A stretch of 64,000 nt of DNA, from positions 786,230 through 850,229 of the forward strand of contig KZ111155.1 of the NCBI GenBank assembly GCA_002077045.2, given 5' to 3'. Position numbers and translations under genes: made by a program. The notes under the pieces are model-generated. The model was given only the letters and a program-made list of their open reading frames with translations. It made no database searches and was not told the DNA's origin. Origin of the DNA: Rachicladosporium sp. CCFEE 5018 (Eukaryota; Ascomycota; Dothideomycetes; Cladosporiales; Cladosporiaceae). This document shows positions 52,649 to 63,313 of this stretch, one piece after another. Position 1 is the stretch's first letter, and each line of letters starts with the position of its first letter.

Positions 52649-55270
52649 TCAAATCATCCCGGCAAACTCGCTCATCCTCCTCACGAATCCCGGTCTAGGT
52701 GCGACGACCTCGTGATTGACCTCCTTCTCGACCTCCCAGCTCCTTACTCTTGCATGCCCAAAACTCCTCTCATCATTGACCCGATTAGCGGCAGCTTCAG
52801 GTGTGACCACAACTCTAATGCTCTTCTTGATGTCCTCCCTGCGTTTCTCCGCCTTCGCCTCACGCCGGCCGCCCAATAAGCCAGTGAAGATGCTGCCTCG
52901 CCTGACAGGACTACTAGGCTCGTCATCGTCGCTGTCTTGCGGCAAGGCGATCTGGCGTTCGTCAAGCGGACGAGCAGGGGTGGTTGTGTGGACGTACATG
53001 GCTGCCGCGGGCGGGAAGCTGGTCTTGGTAGGCGAGCGTGCTTGGTCGAAAGCTGACTTTGCGGCGTTAGTCCATCCCAAATATGTTCCTGGAGGGGACT
53101 TGGCAGATGGTGACGAGTGCAGATCAGGCGAGTCGATACTTGCCTTCGCGCGGGGATTGGCATTTGCAGCAGATATGTCCAGCTTCGTGAACGGGTTCGA
53201 GAACTTCGTGCTGTGACCTTTGTCGCTTGATCGCCTTGCACTATTCGTGCTTGATCGTCTCCGAAACCCTGATGCGAGAGGAGGCTCCTGCCCAGCTGGG
53301 CGCGTGAGTAGCTCGGCGTACTTCGCCGCGCCTCGAGTAATGCGAGAGAACAGAGCTTGCTTTGCAGTCAACTCCGAACTACTAGCATTGCTTGGTCGCT
53401 GTCGGAGAATGGGCTCGGTACTGGTACGTGTGGGTGGTGCATGTCGGCGAACAGCAGGAGTCGGCTGGGACGCGAATGGAGGAGTCTCTGCGCGGGCTGG
53501 GTTCTGGTAACTGTCTTCATCGTCGCTGCGGCGAAAGAGCAGTTGGTCGGTACCTCTCGTCGTTACAGGGAAGTACTGCGATACCCTATTGTCGTCGCTG
53601 TTGCGCCGATATGCAGCAAGCTTTCGATCACTGGGAACAGCTGGTGTAAATTTGCTGCGTTGTGGCTCGTACTGTGAAGGAGGCGAAATTGGTATTGTGC
53701 CACTCGTACTTCTGCGCCGGTGATCCACTCGCTTATCTGTTTCCAATCGAGGTAGCGTATACAACTCGTCATCATCTCTGGTACTGCACTGCATCGAAGT
53801 GCCACTTCCGCTCGCTTGGCTCCGTGCGAATGGCGACACGGAAGCGTTGGGACTTGCGTACCGCGCTTGTAGCTGCCCGGTGTTCCGTGACATGGGCTTA
53901 CCCTGGAATAAGGCTTGCGGCACCATCTTCATATGCTCGCGCGCATCGACATCATAGCGACCGCTACTCGCTGCCGAAGATGCTGATGGTGCACGATATT
54001 GATCTGCCAGCAGGGTGTTGTATACTCCGGCCAGATGATGGGTAGACATCACGTCCGGCGAACTCGAAGGCGTCTGGACCCCCTGCATGAGGTAGCGATC
54101 TTGAGGCACAGAACGCGAAGCTCGGTATCGAGCACGGCCTCGCTCGTCGCTGACGCTGCCATTATACCCTTCTTTCGAACGGTCTCGTTGTGTGGATTCG
54201 GCGTTCTGCCGATATAGCCTGACCATCTGTCTGGGCGCATTATTGCCAACCTGAAACGAGCCTGTACCTCTGCGACCCACAGGTAGAGCTTCGGCGAAGC
54301 CAAATCCAGGCATGGGCGCAACACTAGCTCTGGGTGATCCAACAGCTCGGTCTCGCCCTTGGGCATCCACCATCGTCAAGGTAGGAAGCTCGGGTGCCCG
54401 AACCGACTCATGCGGGCTACTAGTGAACATCATCATTGTGTCTCGCAGCAGCACTTCATGAGATCGAGACTTTGTAGGCGACTTGACTGGCACCCTGGCT
54501 CGAAGCTCCTCTGGTAGCAAAGGCTCGGCGCCTGGAGCTTGCAGTACCGCCTTCGCTCTCTCTAGAGAGACCATCCTCAGGTGCTTCTTGAGTACCTCGA
54601 CAGTAGCCACGGGCTCAGGTAACAAAGTCGATGGTCTGTGTTCCAGTGGCGGAGGAGATGGCGTGGTCGAGCGACTCACAGTCGGCGAGGGTGTCGCAAG
54701 AAGGGGCTGATAGTATCTTGGCTCGAGCATTGGTGGAGTGGGTGGGTTCTCCACTAGCTGAGGTGTGCTTGCACTGTATGCGATAGGTCTGAGAAGCTCA
54801 AGTGGCAAAGGCGGTACTGGCTCATCTGCAAAGTCAGAGGCAGACCAGATAGGCGACTCGGCCATCCATTGGCTTGCTGTGCGACTATACACACTCGATG
54901 TCCTCCTCTGGAGGGCAGGTGAAGCATTCCTAGAAGACTTCCCAGGGCTTCCGCTATATGATGAGCGCCTTCGTTTCGGCTTCAAAGGTATGGGAGGAAG
55001 TGGCTTCAGCGGGTCAACACGCGGCGTGCGCTTAATAAATTCCTGGAGAGGTGGTACAGATTGCTCCATGCCAATAAGCGAAGCCTTTGAGGAGCTCGCC
55101 GATGCTAGCGCTGGCCGCTTGGGGTTGTCGTATGGGCCAAGCGAGCTTCTCGAGTAAGCTGCTTTGAGCACCGGGGCTCGCTTCGGCGGTCTGGTGGGCT
55201 GCGGCTCCAGCGGAACCTGCCAGCCTACCGTCTCGGCGTAGCCAGTGACTGGTCTTGGGTCGACGAACAT
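52649..55270 (-). CDS. Large disordered fungal protein, function unknown
   Basis: Single exon. I choose the ATG at 55270 (MFVDPRPVTGYAETVGWQ, 873 aa) because its context CTCACCATG is better than that of the ATG at 55294. The protein is rich in Ser, Pro and Arg throughout, with many SP/TP and RRxS sites that suggest heavy phosphorylation and proline-rich SH3-type segments (PLKPLPPIPLKPKRR). A short conserved-looking C-terminus contains KAEKRREDIKKSIRVVVTPE and ends PGFVRRMSEFAGMI. No enzyme or binding domain is recognised. It is probably cytoskeletal or signalling related, but that is only a guess from composition. Confidence 0.7.
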   Translation of the reverse strand: MFVDPRPVTGYAETVGWQVPLEPQPTRPPKRAPVLKAAYSRSSLGPYDNPKRPALASASSSKASLIGMEQSVPPLQEFIKRTPRVDPLKPLPPIPLKPKRRRSSYSGSPGKSSRNASPALQRRTSSVYSRTASQWMAESPIWSASDFADEPVPPLPLELLRPIAYSASTPQLVENPPTPPMLEPRYYQPLLATPSPTVSRSTTPSPPPLEHRPSTLLPEPVATVEVLKKHLRMVSLERAKAVLQAPGAEPLLPEELRARVPVKSPTKSRSHEVLLRDTMMMFTSSPHESVRAPELPTLTMVDAQGRDRAVGSPRASVAPMPGFGFAEALPVGRRGTGSFQVGNNAPRQMVRLYRQNAESTQRDRSKEGYNGSVSDERGRARYRASRSVPQDRYLMQGVQTPSSSPDVMSTHHLAGVYNTLLADQYRAPSASSAASSGRYDVDAREHMKMVPQALFQGKPMSRNTGQLQARYASPNASVSPFARSQASGSGTSMQCSTRDDDELYTLPRLETDKRVDHRRRSTSGTIPISPPSQYEPQRSKFTPAVPSDRKLAAYRRNSDDNRVSQYFPVTTRGTDQLLFRRSDDEDSYQNPARAETPPFASQPTPAVRRHAPPTRTSTEPILRQRPSNASSSELTAKQALFSRITRGAAKYAELLTRPAGQEPPLASGFRRRSSTNSARRSSDKGHSTKFSNPFTKLDISAANANPRAKASIDSPDLHSSPSAKSPPGTYLGWTNAAKSAFDQARSPTKTSFPPAAAMYVHTTTPARPLDERQIALPQDSDDDEPSSPVRRGSIFTGLLGGRREAKAEKRREDIKKSIRVVVTPEAAANRVNDERSFGHARVRSWEVEKEVNHEVVAPRPGFVRRMSEFAGMI

Positions 55271-55557
55271 GGTGAGTGTAGTGGACTGAAACATGTGGCG
55301 TAAGCTAGCTGTCGCGAGGAGAGGACATTCGAAGACAAAGGCACCGTTCTCGAGGCGGTCGGAAAAGTCGAGGCAGCATGTTAGAAGTGAATAATGAACG
55401 AAAGTGAAAACAAAGAAGAGAGCTTCGCATGTCCAGATCCGTCAACGCCTTGATATTCCCAAATAGCTGAAGGCCTCCATGCCGAGGCCATGTGCAGTAA
55501 GTACTTGAAGATCTGGGCGATGGTGCCAGCCCACCGCCCGCATTCCTCATGACACGG

Positions 55558-55991
55558 CTAGACAGCTGCGACTTGCACGTTCAACTGCGCAGCTACAGCC
55601 CCATCTTCAACAGCAGTCGCTCCAGACTTCTCGAGCTCTTCAGCTCCGGGAGTCTGCGGGATGTCGACCATGACCGCCGGGTCACTCTTCCTCTCTTTGA
55701 GCAATGCATCGCGTTTCTAAGTCGTTGTTAGTATATTGTGACCGGGCTGCTGCTGCGTGCTAATGCATCAAAGTTCTTTGAAGTGGGATGGTGATGGATT
55801 ACCTCGACATCCTCTGGACTCATATCCCTCAGTAAGTCATCGCGTGACGTCCTCCGCATCGCCTTCACCTTGTCAGGTGATACAGGCGTGCTCTCAAGCT
55901 CCACAGGCTCCGTATTGATAGACGCCGAAGTCAACGTCAATATGGGTCGCTCAGTAGTGACAGGCGAGACGAGCTCGTCAGCTGTAGACAT
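55558..55991 (-). CDS. Small acidic protein of unknown function
   Basis: Two exons (55991-55803, 55716-55558), 115 aa, 86-nt intron with branch ATACTAAC and acceptor CGACTTAG. The start MSTADELVSPVTTERP was chosen as the first ATG in frame. The most conserved-looking part is MRRTSRDDLLRDMSPEDVEK at about 45-64, then KERKSDPAVMVDIPQTP. There is no signal peptide or membrane segment. I do not recognise a family. Support comes from the clean intron and continued open frame on both sides. Confidence 0.62.
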
Positions 55992-56383
55992 CGTGAGATA
56001 CGTTGCTTCGCAGGAAGTTGTAGAACACCAAGAATGTGCGTGTAGGTATATATGTTGGCTGAGTGGTGTTTCTGCGACTGACGACTCTGGAACGATGACA
56101 GGAGTTGGCACGAGATAATCAAGGTCCTGAGGAAAAGATATGTGCACAGCCTCGCTAAACGTGAGGTAAGCTTGCAGTGCTCGAGCGCCAAAGCTGAGGT
56201 TGCATTCAAGCTGAAACACTGTGCCGCGGTCGACTCGGCTGTTACCGTTTGAAGAACTGTTATATGTCGTCGATGATAATCGCAAGAACTGATAGGATAT
56301 TGGTGTTTCAAAGCTGCCGTGCTATATTCCTCGCACTATATACGCTATACATCACACTCTAGATTACGCGTGTGCTTCGGATA
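55992..56383. other. Spacer between small-protein gene and sulfate permease
   Basis: 392 bases, promoter of the small gene and 3' flank of the permease. No feature recognised. Confidence 0.4.
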
Positions 56384-59060
56384 TCAAGCATACTTCTCGC
56401 CCTTCGCATCTTCCTCCTCCACCACCTTGGCCTCAGGCCGCTGCGCAGGCTGCTCCTCCTGTATGTTCTGCAGCACACTCTGCAGCGCACTCGTCAGGTC
56501 AATGTGGAAGAACGGCCTGTTCAGTCCTTGCACAGGCTTCAGGTCAGCCTTATACTTGCCCTTGGTGTACGTATTGCTCTTATTGAGTTCGGCCTGGAAG
56601 CTGCCACGATCACTGCTTGATGTCTCGCCCGTGAGATCGCCATGCTGCACTTGGATCTCATGCGGTTGCTGGCGTCCAGCTTCGACGTCAGGCTGGCTTC
56701 GACGACGATTGAACTCTTGCTCAGCGAGATGTGCGGCAGAGCTGTCACCGCCCATGCTGGCCACGCTGAAGATTGGCTTCCAGCTGTGGAACTCGCCGTC
56801 GCCTGCTGGTGTTGGATAACCGAAGCCACCTGATACGAGACCGCGCTTGGTCCAACGATTATTGATGCACGCGAAATGCCATTGGACGGTCTCCGGCGAT
56901 GTGTAGCGATCGAGCTGGTTGCGGACATCGATGAGATTCTGGACTGACGTCACGTCGATGTTATTGATCGACGAAAAGTCCAGGATGATGGCTTTCAGTG
57001 TAGGCTTATGGGAGTTAACGATCGCAGGCTTGCCACGTCGTGGACCGGGATCATTCCAGGGTCGATCGCCGAGGCGACCGTAGCTGTTAGCATTCGTTCG
57101 GCGGGTCGCCTTGAAGATGACGTTGATCAGGTGATCGGTGTAGTGATTGGCGTTCGGGTAGTTGAAGCCTTCCGAAAAGCGGTAGATAAACACGCCCGGG
57201 TAAGGATGCTCAATGTCGAGGCCCGGGTTTGTACCATCCTCGTGATCAATAGGGATCCAGACGTTTCGTGTCGACTTGTCCGGGTCGTTATTGGGTCTTG
57301 GCTGGTTGGAGTTCTTGGTCTCGTTCTGCGGGAGATCGCCAACGACCGAATGTATCTGTACACGGCCAAGGAAGCGGCCCTTTGCCTTGAACGTACGGAA
57401 TACGAAGACGGCGAATGACGATGCGACGGTGACGTAGATGCCGATCTCGATCGAGGTGAAGACTGTGACAATCACACCAGCGAAGAAGATAATGACCTCG
57501 AGAGGCGAGATTTTCCAGAACTGGTAAACAGTGTTTGGCGGGGTAATCAGGTCGCCGACGGCGTGAATGATGACCGCGGACAGCGCAGCTTGCGGGATGT
57601 AGAAGAACACCACTGGCAAGGCGTAGAGCGCGAGCAGCACGATCACGGCAGTGATCACACCAGCAAAGGGTGTGCGGACTCCAGCCTTCGCCTTGATGGC
57701 AGTCCGAGAGAACGAGCCGGTTGCAGGGTAGCCGCCAAGGAAAGGTCCGAGGATGTTGGTTACACCAATGGCAATCATCTCTTGGGAAGGGTCGATCGTG
57801 TAGTTGTTCACACGTCCGAATGACTTTGCGATCGAGATGTGCTCAATCAGTAGCACAATCACCGACGCCGGAATCTCGCTAGTGAACAAGCCGATGATGT
57901 TGGAGTTGAGCACTGGAGCACCAGCATGTTGGAACCCTCGAGGAACGGGACCCAGGACCTTCCAGTACGCCTTATTGACAGCGGTTGCTGTCTTTGCCGA
58001 GTGACTGTTGTTGCCGATATGTCTGACGGTCGCCCAGCTGATCAGGGTGTATAGGAGGATTACAAACACGGTTCGCAAGGTGTTGAGGAAGAAAAAGAGC
58101 TTGCGATGCTGCGGCATACGCTTAGCCAGCGTGTTGAACATGAAGCGTATGCCATAGAGCATGAACAGAGCTGTCAAGCCGAGCGCCGCATCCTTGTGTG
58201 TCCGACCCAGGTGCTTCAAGACATGGACAACGACCAAGTATGTCGAGTCACGGCTATTGACCCCGGTGATGCCCATCAGGTTGACTGTCTGTCCAACTGC
58301 GATGTTGATTGCTGAGCCAGTCATGAACGCCGAGATTGACGTGAGTGAGATGAAATCGACGAGCCATCCGAAGCGGAGCAGGCCAAGTCCAGTCACGATT
58401 GAGCCGACAAGCACTGATAGCGCTGATGCAATGACGTGTCCTGGCACTGATGGATCTTTGGCTTGTGCGGAAAGTACGATATTGCCGACAATGGTCGACA
58501 TGACTGCGACGGGCTGCGATGGTCGTCAGTGATAACGTGCTTGTAGCGTGCACCCATGGAACTACTTACGCCGATAGTGATATCTTTCGATGTTGCGAAG
58601 AACCAGTAGATGAGCACACCCATGAATGACGAGTACAGCCCGTACTCAACTGGCAGCTGAGCAAGTTGAGCGTATGCCATACCTTGTGGCACCACGACCG
58701 CGCCGATGGTAATGCCTATGTGTTGTCAGCGCGCCGTAGACTTGACTTCGTATATCCAACACACTCACCAGCAATGAGATCTCCGATGAGCCATTGCACG
58801 TTGTAATTCAGGATCCAGTGCGTGAATGGAAATAGGTGGTACAGGTAATGTGTGACATCTTTCCCGGTAGGCGTGACCGATCGCAGCCATTCCGCCGCAG
58901 TAGGTTCATTCTCGACGTAACTGTCGGCGCTGTCGATGGTGAATGTAGACTCTCCTCGAGTGAGTTTTCCGGCGCCAGTCTCGTCGCGGTATTCAAGCTT
59001 GATGCCGAGCACCTTGGCCAGACTGTGGCCAATCTTAGTGCTGGTGCTTGGAGCCGCCAT
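56384..59060 (-). CDS. Sulfate permease (SulP / SLC26 family)
   Basis: Three exons (59060-58769, 58715-58570, 58513-56384) give 855 aa; introns are 53 and 56 nt. The N-terminus reaches the SulP start HWILNYNVQWLIGDLIAGIT, then GAVVVPQGMAYAQLAQLPVE and YGLYSSFMGVLIYW; SFSRTAIKAKAGVRTP and the other SulP helices are all present. A C-terminal STAS domain lies at about 600-740 (AIILDFSSINNIDVTSVQNL). It imports sulfate at the plasma membrane, like yeast Sul1/2, Aspergillus sB and Neurospora cys-14, and such genes are usually induced by sulfur starvation. A charged tail ends in VVEEEDAKGEKYA. Confidence 0.93.
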
Positions 59061-60601
59061 GCTGCAGAGGTGTAGCAAGTCGCGAAAATAACCCGAAAAT
59101 CTAACGGAAGACGTCGACAGTCCTATATAGCAAACGTGGGCGGAGATGCAAGGTTCGGGCGGGTGAGAAGGGTGCGCCGCAGTAGGGCCAGGCGATCGAG
59201 GATTGATGGACTAGCACTGCACAGATCGCTGCAGGGGAGCTAAGAAATGCAATAAGCCCCAGACAGGCTCGGTAGGCGACAGTGGCGTGCGGATCTGGCC
59301 AGTAGTCGACCTCGGGGAGTGACAAGAGCGCCTCGCAGCCGAACAAGCAAAGGCTGCACAGTGCTGGGCTGGTGAGAGAATATGTCGCGTGCTCGGCGCG
59401 AGTATGGCACAATCACAGCCGTCAGTGGGGGTGTACCAGAGAAGGCTGTGGGATCAAGGACGTTGATTAGCGAGAGAGACACTATGAGTTTGGCGTTTTC
59501 CGGTAGAGGCTCGTGGTGGAGTCGTGAGTTCCAATGACCTGGAAGCCGGGATGGTTTTAATGAGGAATTAAGAAAAGTCTGTCAGAGGCACAACTCTTCG
59601 GTCGCTACATGAGAACTAAGGAATCTACTACCGGTACTGCTGCCATGTGCGTTGTGACGTGTGCAAAATTGCTCGCGACGTGTGGAGCCCCCAAGGTTCG
59701 GATGAGGTTGCTATGATGGCGTGCTTTCATAACGTCCTAATGCGGCTAGCGCTCATGATGCCATAGGCAGGGCGACATGGCCACGGACACACTCGCCGAC
59801 ATGATGCAAATCTGACAGACTGCAGACCTGCCATTCGATGTCTGTGAGCCGTACTGGTGTGCAGTCGACGTTGTGAGCAAGGCGCCTTGCGGAAGATACA
59901 GCTGGTCATCGATCTCGCGACGCGCGCTTGCCTCAGGAAAGACTTGGAAACCTGAGCTTGTGGACTGCGGGCGATCGACGCTACAGGGCCGTGGCAACAA
60001 GTACCGTAGACAGCGCTTCGGTCTCGCGGTACTGTAGAGTTAATATCCAGCAGCAGCGCCAATGGTCCCGCACGCTGTGCGCTCTGGTGCACTACTTGCT
60101 TGGCTCTGATGCCCAGCTGAGCTCCAGCTTCCAGTGTTCCGCACCCTAATCATCTTCGTCTCCATGCTCTGGCACTGTGTTGGTGATACTAACACATTGC
60201 ATCGCCGGAAAATGACTGCAATGTCATTGATGATAGTTCGCGGGGGTTACTGTCTCAATGTTGGAACGCCAGCAGCGATCTCGATGTCGTCGCGAAGGGC
60301 ATTCATTGAGATCACATAGCCTGAGAGAGCTTGGTACTAGCAGTAATATGTGCAGCATCACTAGCACTGTGCAGCACTGGCAAGCCGGCAGCGTTCTGTG
60401 CTAAAAGCTAGTGATGAGGTGCGGTCGAATTAATGCTTGTGGCGCGACTTCCTTCAATATCAGTATGGTGAATACCGCATAGATCACTGAATGCCGGGCT
60501 GTCCAGGGTTAGGGTATGTGCATGACACGCGACTTCACATCCACCTCGCGTCAACGACCACTCTCACTGGCGGATCCAGCAGCCCTTGATATGACTTGAG
60601 C
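59061..60601. other. Intergenic region, divergent promoters of sulfate permease and BUB2
   Basis: 1.54 kb. Open frames are short and not recognised. It probably includes regulatory sites for the permease; I could not fix a specific element with confidence. Confidence 0.4.
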
Positions 60602-61627
60602 ATGGCCTCCGTCGACGCGGTTCTGGCTCAAGGCCCACCAGTTCACTCCCTCGCTGCCGGGCTCTCCGCCCTCCGCTCGTCAGTCCTCCACTCAGGTGTC
60701 CCCAGCACGTCAGATGGAACGTCTGACTCTCGCATCTACATCTGGCTCACCCTTCTGAATGCCACTCCTCTCCGTACAGATGCCTATCTCGATCTCGTAC
60801 GCCAAGGTGCTTCTCCCGCCTATGCGAAGATCCGCAACGACACGTTCCGCACGCTCACGACAGATCCGTTATATCGAAGAAAGGTCACCGAGAACAGCCT
60901 CACGCGCGTGCTGAATGCCGTAGCATGGAAGCTCCACGACGCGAATGAGGCCAGGGTGAATGGATGGATGAGCCCGCCTACGCTTGGGGTGCCGAGGAGT
61001 TTGGCAGATGCTGGAGAGTGGCATTCGCCGGCTAGCGGTGGCACGAGCAGACACACGAGGGGCTCGGTAACGGGGACAGAAGGATCTGAGGCGGGGGATG
61101 CAGGAGCCGGAGGTGGTGTCGGCTATGTGCAGGGCATGAACGTCATGGCTGCGCCGTTCATGTACGTTGCCAAGAGTGAGGCAGAAGCATTCGCCGGATT
61201 CGAAAAGTTCATCACATTTGAGTGTCCGGCGTATGTGAGAGGCAGTATGGAGGGTGTACACAAGGGTCTTGCGCTTGTCGATCGGCTGCTGGAGCTACTT
61301 GACCCACAATTATCGGCGCATCTGCTCAGCAAGGGCATGAAAGCGGAGATCTATGGTTTCGCGAGCGTACTGACTATGTGCGCTTGTACGCCACCACTAC
61401 CGGAGGTGCTGTTGCTCTGGGACTTCTTGTTTGCGTACGGGTCGCATCTGAACTTGTTGTGCATCGTCGCGCAGCTGGTCATGGTGAGGGATCAGCTCCT
61501 GAGCAGTACTAGTCCGAAGCCGAATTTCACACCGCTGCGGGCGAAGAAGGTGATCGAGTACACCGTGGACTTTGCACGAAGGGTACCTGACGATCTTTAC
61601 CGCGAGATGCTGGCGCACGCAAAGTGA
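60602..61627 (+). CDS. BUB2: BUB2-type TBC-domain GAP (mitotic exit / septation)
   Basis: Single exon, 341 aa. The start ATG at 60602 gives MASVDAVLAQ. Bub2 (fission-yeast Cdc16), with Bfa1/Byr4, is the GAP for the GTPase Tem1/Spg1. The dual-finger residues of TBC GAPs are visible: Arg83 in IRNDTFRT and Gln177 in YVQGMN. Further family blocks are SEAEAFAGFEKFITFECPAY, MEGVHKGLALVDRLLE and FASVLTMCACTPPLPEVLLL. A Gly/Ser-rich insertion (about 140-172) separates the two finger motifs and is probably a loop. Confidence 0.92.
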   Translation: MASVDAVLAQGPPVHSLAAGLSALRSSVLHSGVPSTSDGTSDSRIYIWLTLLNATPLRTDAYLDLVRQGASPAYAKIRNDTFRTLTTDPLYRRKVTENSLTRVLNAVAWKLHDANEARVNGWMSPPTLGVPRSLADAGEWHSPASGGTSRHTRGSVTGTEGSEAGDAGAGGGVGYVQGMNVMAAPFMYVAKSEAEAFAGFEKFITFECPAYVRGSMEGVHKGLALVDRLLELLDPQLSAHLLSKGMKAEIYGFASVLTMCACTPPLPEVLLLWDFLFAYGSHLNLLCIVAQLVMVRDQLLSSTSPKPNFTPLRAKKVIEYTVDFARRVPDDLYREMLAHAK

Positions 61628-61676
61628 GATGGATGATGTCTGTCCACACCTTCACACGGTCATGTCGACGTGTTGA

Positions 61677-61776
61677 NNNNNNNNNNNNNNNNNNNNNNNN
61701 NNNNNNNNNNNNNNNNNNNNNNNNNNNNNNNNNNNNNNNNNNNNNNNNNNNNNNNNNNNNNNNNNNNNNNNNNNNN
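61677..61776. other. Assembly gap, 100 N
   Basis: Exactly 100 N, the conventional placeholder for a gap of unknown size. The join between left and right sequence is therefore a scaffolder's inference, not read sequence. Confidence 0.97.
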
Positions 61777-62642
61777 AGCAGCTCGGCCTGAAGTACACTG
61801 GCAGAGTCGGTCCAGACAGTCGGATCGTGGTCAAGGCTGAGCCGACACCACCACCCGCCGAGGACAAGGCTGCAGCAATACGTGCACAGATCGAAGAGGT
61901 CCAGAAGCGACAGCGAGCTCTCGAGCGACCGATGGCACCTCCTGCGTCGCCTGCTCTACCAACGCCGACGGGTGACAAGCCCAAGATCAAGATCGGTATC
62001 AAGCGCACTGCATCAGTCATCGAGGAGGCTCCTAAGTCAGCCAAGCGGCAGCAGACGTCGAGCAATTACGTTGGCAGCCCCATGTCCGCACGCGGTAGTC
62101 CCGCTGCGGTGTCGAAGGGTCGCCGTAGCTCGACGCCAGGCTCTGTAGCGTCAGCTGGAAAGAAACAAGAGAAGCGCCGGATCGTCACGCTGAAATTCGG
62201 GAAGATGGCTGCTGGGAGGCTGGCGACAATACTGTCATCACCACCGAAGCGTAAAAACACAGCAACAAGACGCCCAAGCTTCGAGCAGTCCCACGCCAAC
62301 TCTGCCTTGGCCAGTCCATCGCTTCCCGCTGCACCGGCTGCGCCTGCTTGGAACCCCGGCGCCTTCAGATCCTTCGACGCGCCTGACGCTGCAACACCTG
62401 CCGAGGTGATGTTCAGCCCGACAGACATGACACCTGATGCATTATCTGGGTCTATCGGAGGTTTCCGGCCACTGTCCGCAGACGACACAGCGCTGATGAG
62501 TCCATTGGAGGGTGTGGCAGCGGCATGGGGTAGTGCAGCGGGAGATGCGATGAGCGGCAGCGGCGGCGTGTCGATGCCGCCACCGCCCAAGAAGAAGTTC
62601 ACGCTGAAGCTGGGTGTGCGGAAGTCGAGTGAGAGTGCGTAG
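61777..62642 (+). CDS. TAF2: TAF2, C-terminal fragment, second copy
   Basis: This repeats positions 1350-2215 with an offset of 60427 and no indel. It begins at the gap inside a codon and encodes the same disordered Ser/Pro/Lys-rich tail and stop. I count about 17 base differences in 866 (near 2%), many at third positions. The 5' part is missing only because of the gap. Confidence 0.88.
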
Positions 62643-63313
62643 AGGCTGAGTGCGTTTGCATTGGCCGACTTGAACACTCGAGATGGGGGCCGTGGGCGAT
62701 AGCGCTGCAGCCGCTGTAAGGGGTAGAGGAAGGACAGGCAAGAAAGCCAGGCATTAGAGCGCCGACAGCTCGTCTCGTCAGTGCGAGGCATCTTTAGAAG
62801 GGGATCGGCAGGGATGAACAATAATGAGGGATCTTCATGGTATTAGCGAGGAGTTGGGGTGAGACAAAAAATCAGAGCAGGCGGTCAAGCCGACGAGCTT
62901 GAGTCATACTCATGTACTATACCCTACCAAAGTTTGGTTACATCAGTGGACGGGCTGTCAAGCTAGGCCTGCGTTTAGTACCCTCGTACTCTGTAGCATA
63001 CTTTGTTAGAGTCTCGTTTGCAGGGATGTATCCCGAGTCCGTGACTGCATGTCAGCACTTAGCTACTGTAGAGCGGTATCTCAGCCGCAGAGGCTAGACA
63101 AGCGAACTATGGGGGATGTGAGCACATAAGCATTGTCACTCTCCTCATCTTTGCGTCCTTGTACACCGGGTCAGTTGTCCTGGAGACAAGACCGACGACA
63201 AGAGCCCTGCGTCGCTGCAGTGGTCGTAGGCAGGTCTCGACACGCCGCAATCTGACCCTGACTGCTTAAATCCCACTTAGTCCACTGATTGGAACATACA
63301 CAACCAGCACAAA
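62643..63313. other. Intergenic region, right copy
   Basis: Counterpart of 2216-2886 with more substitutions than the neighbouring TAF2 coding part. No gene is supported. Confidence 0.6.
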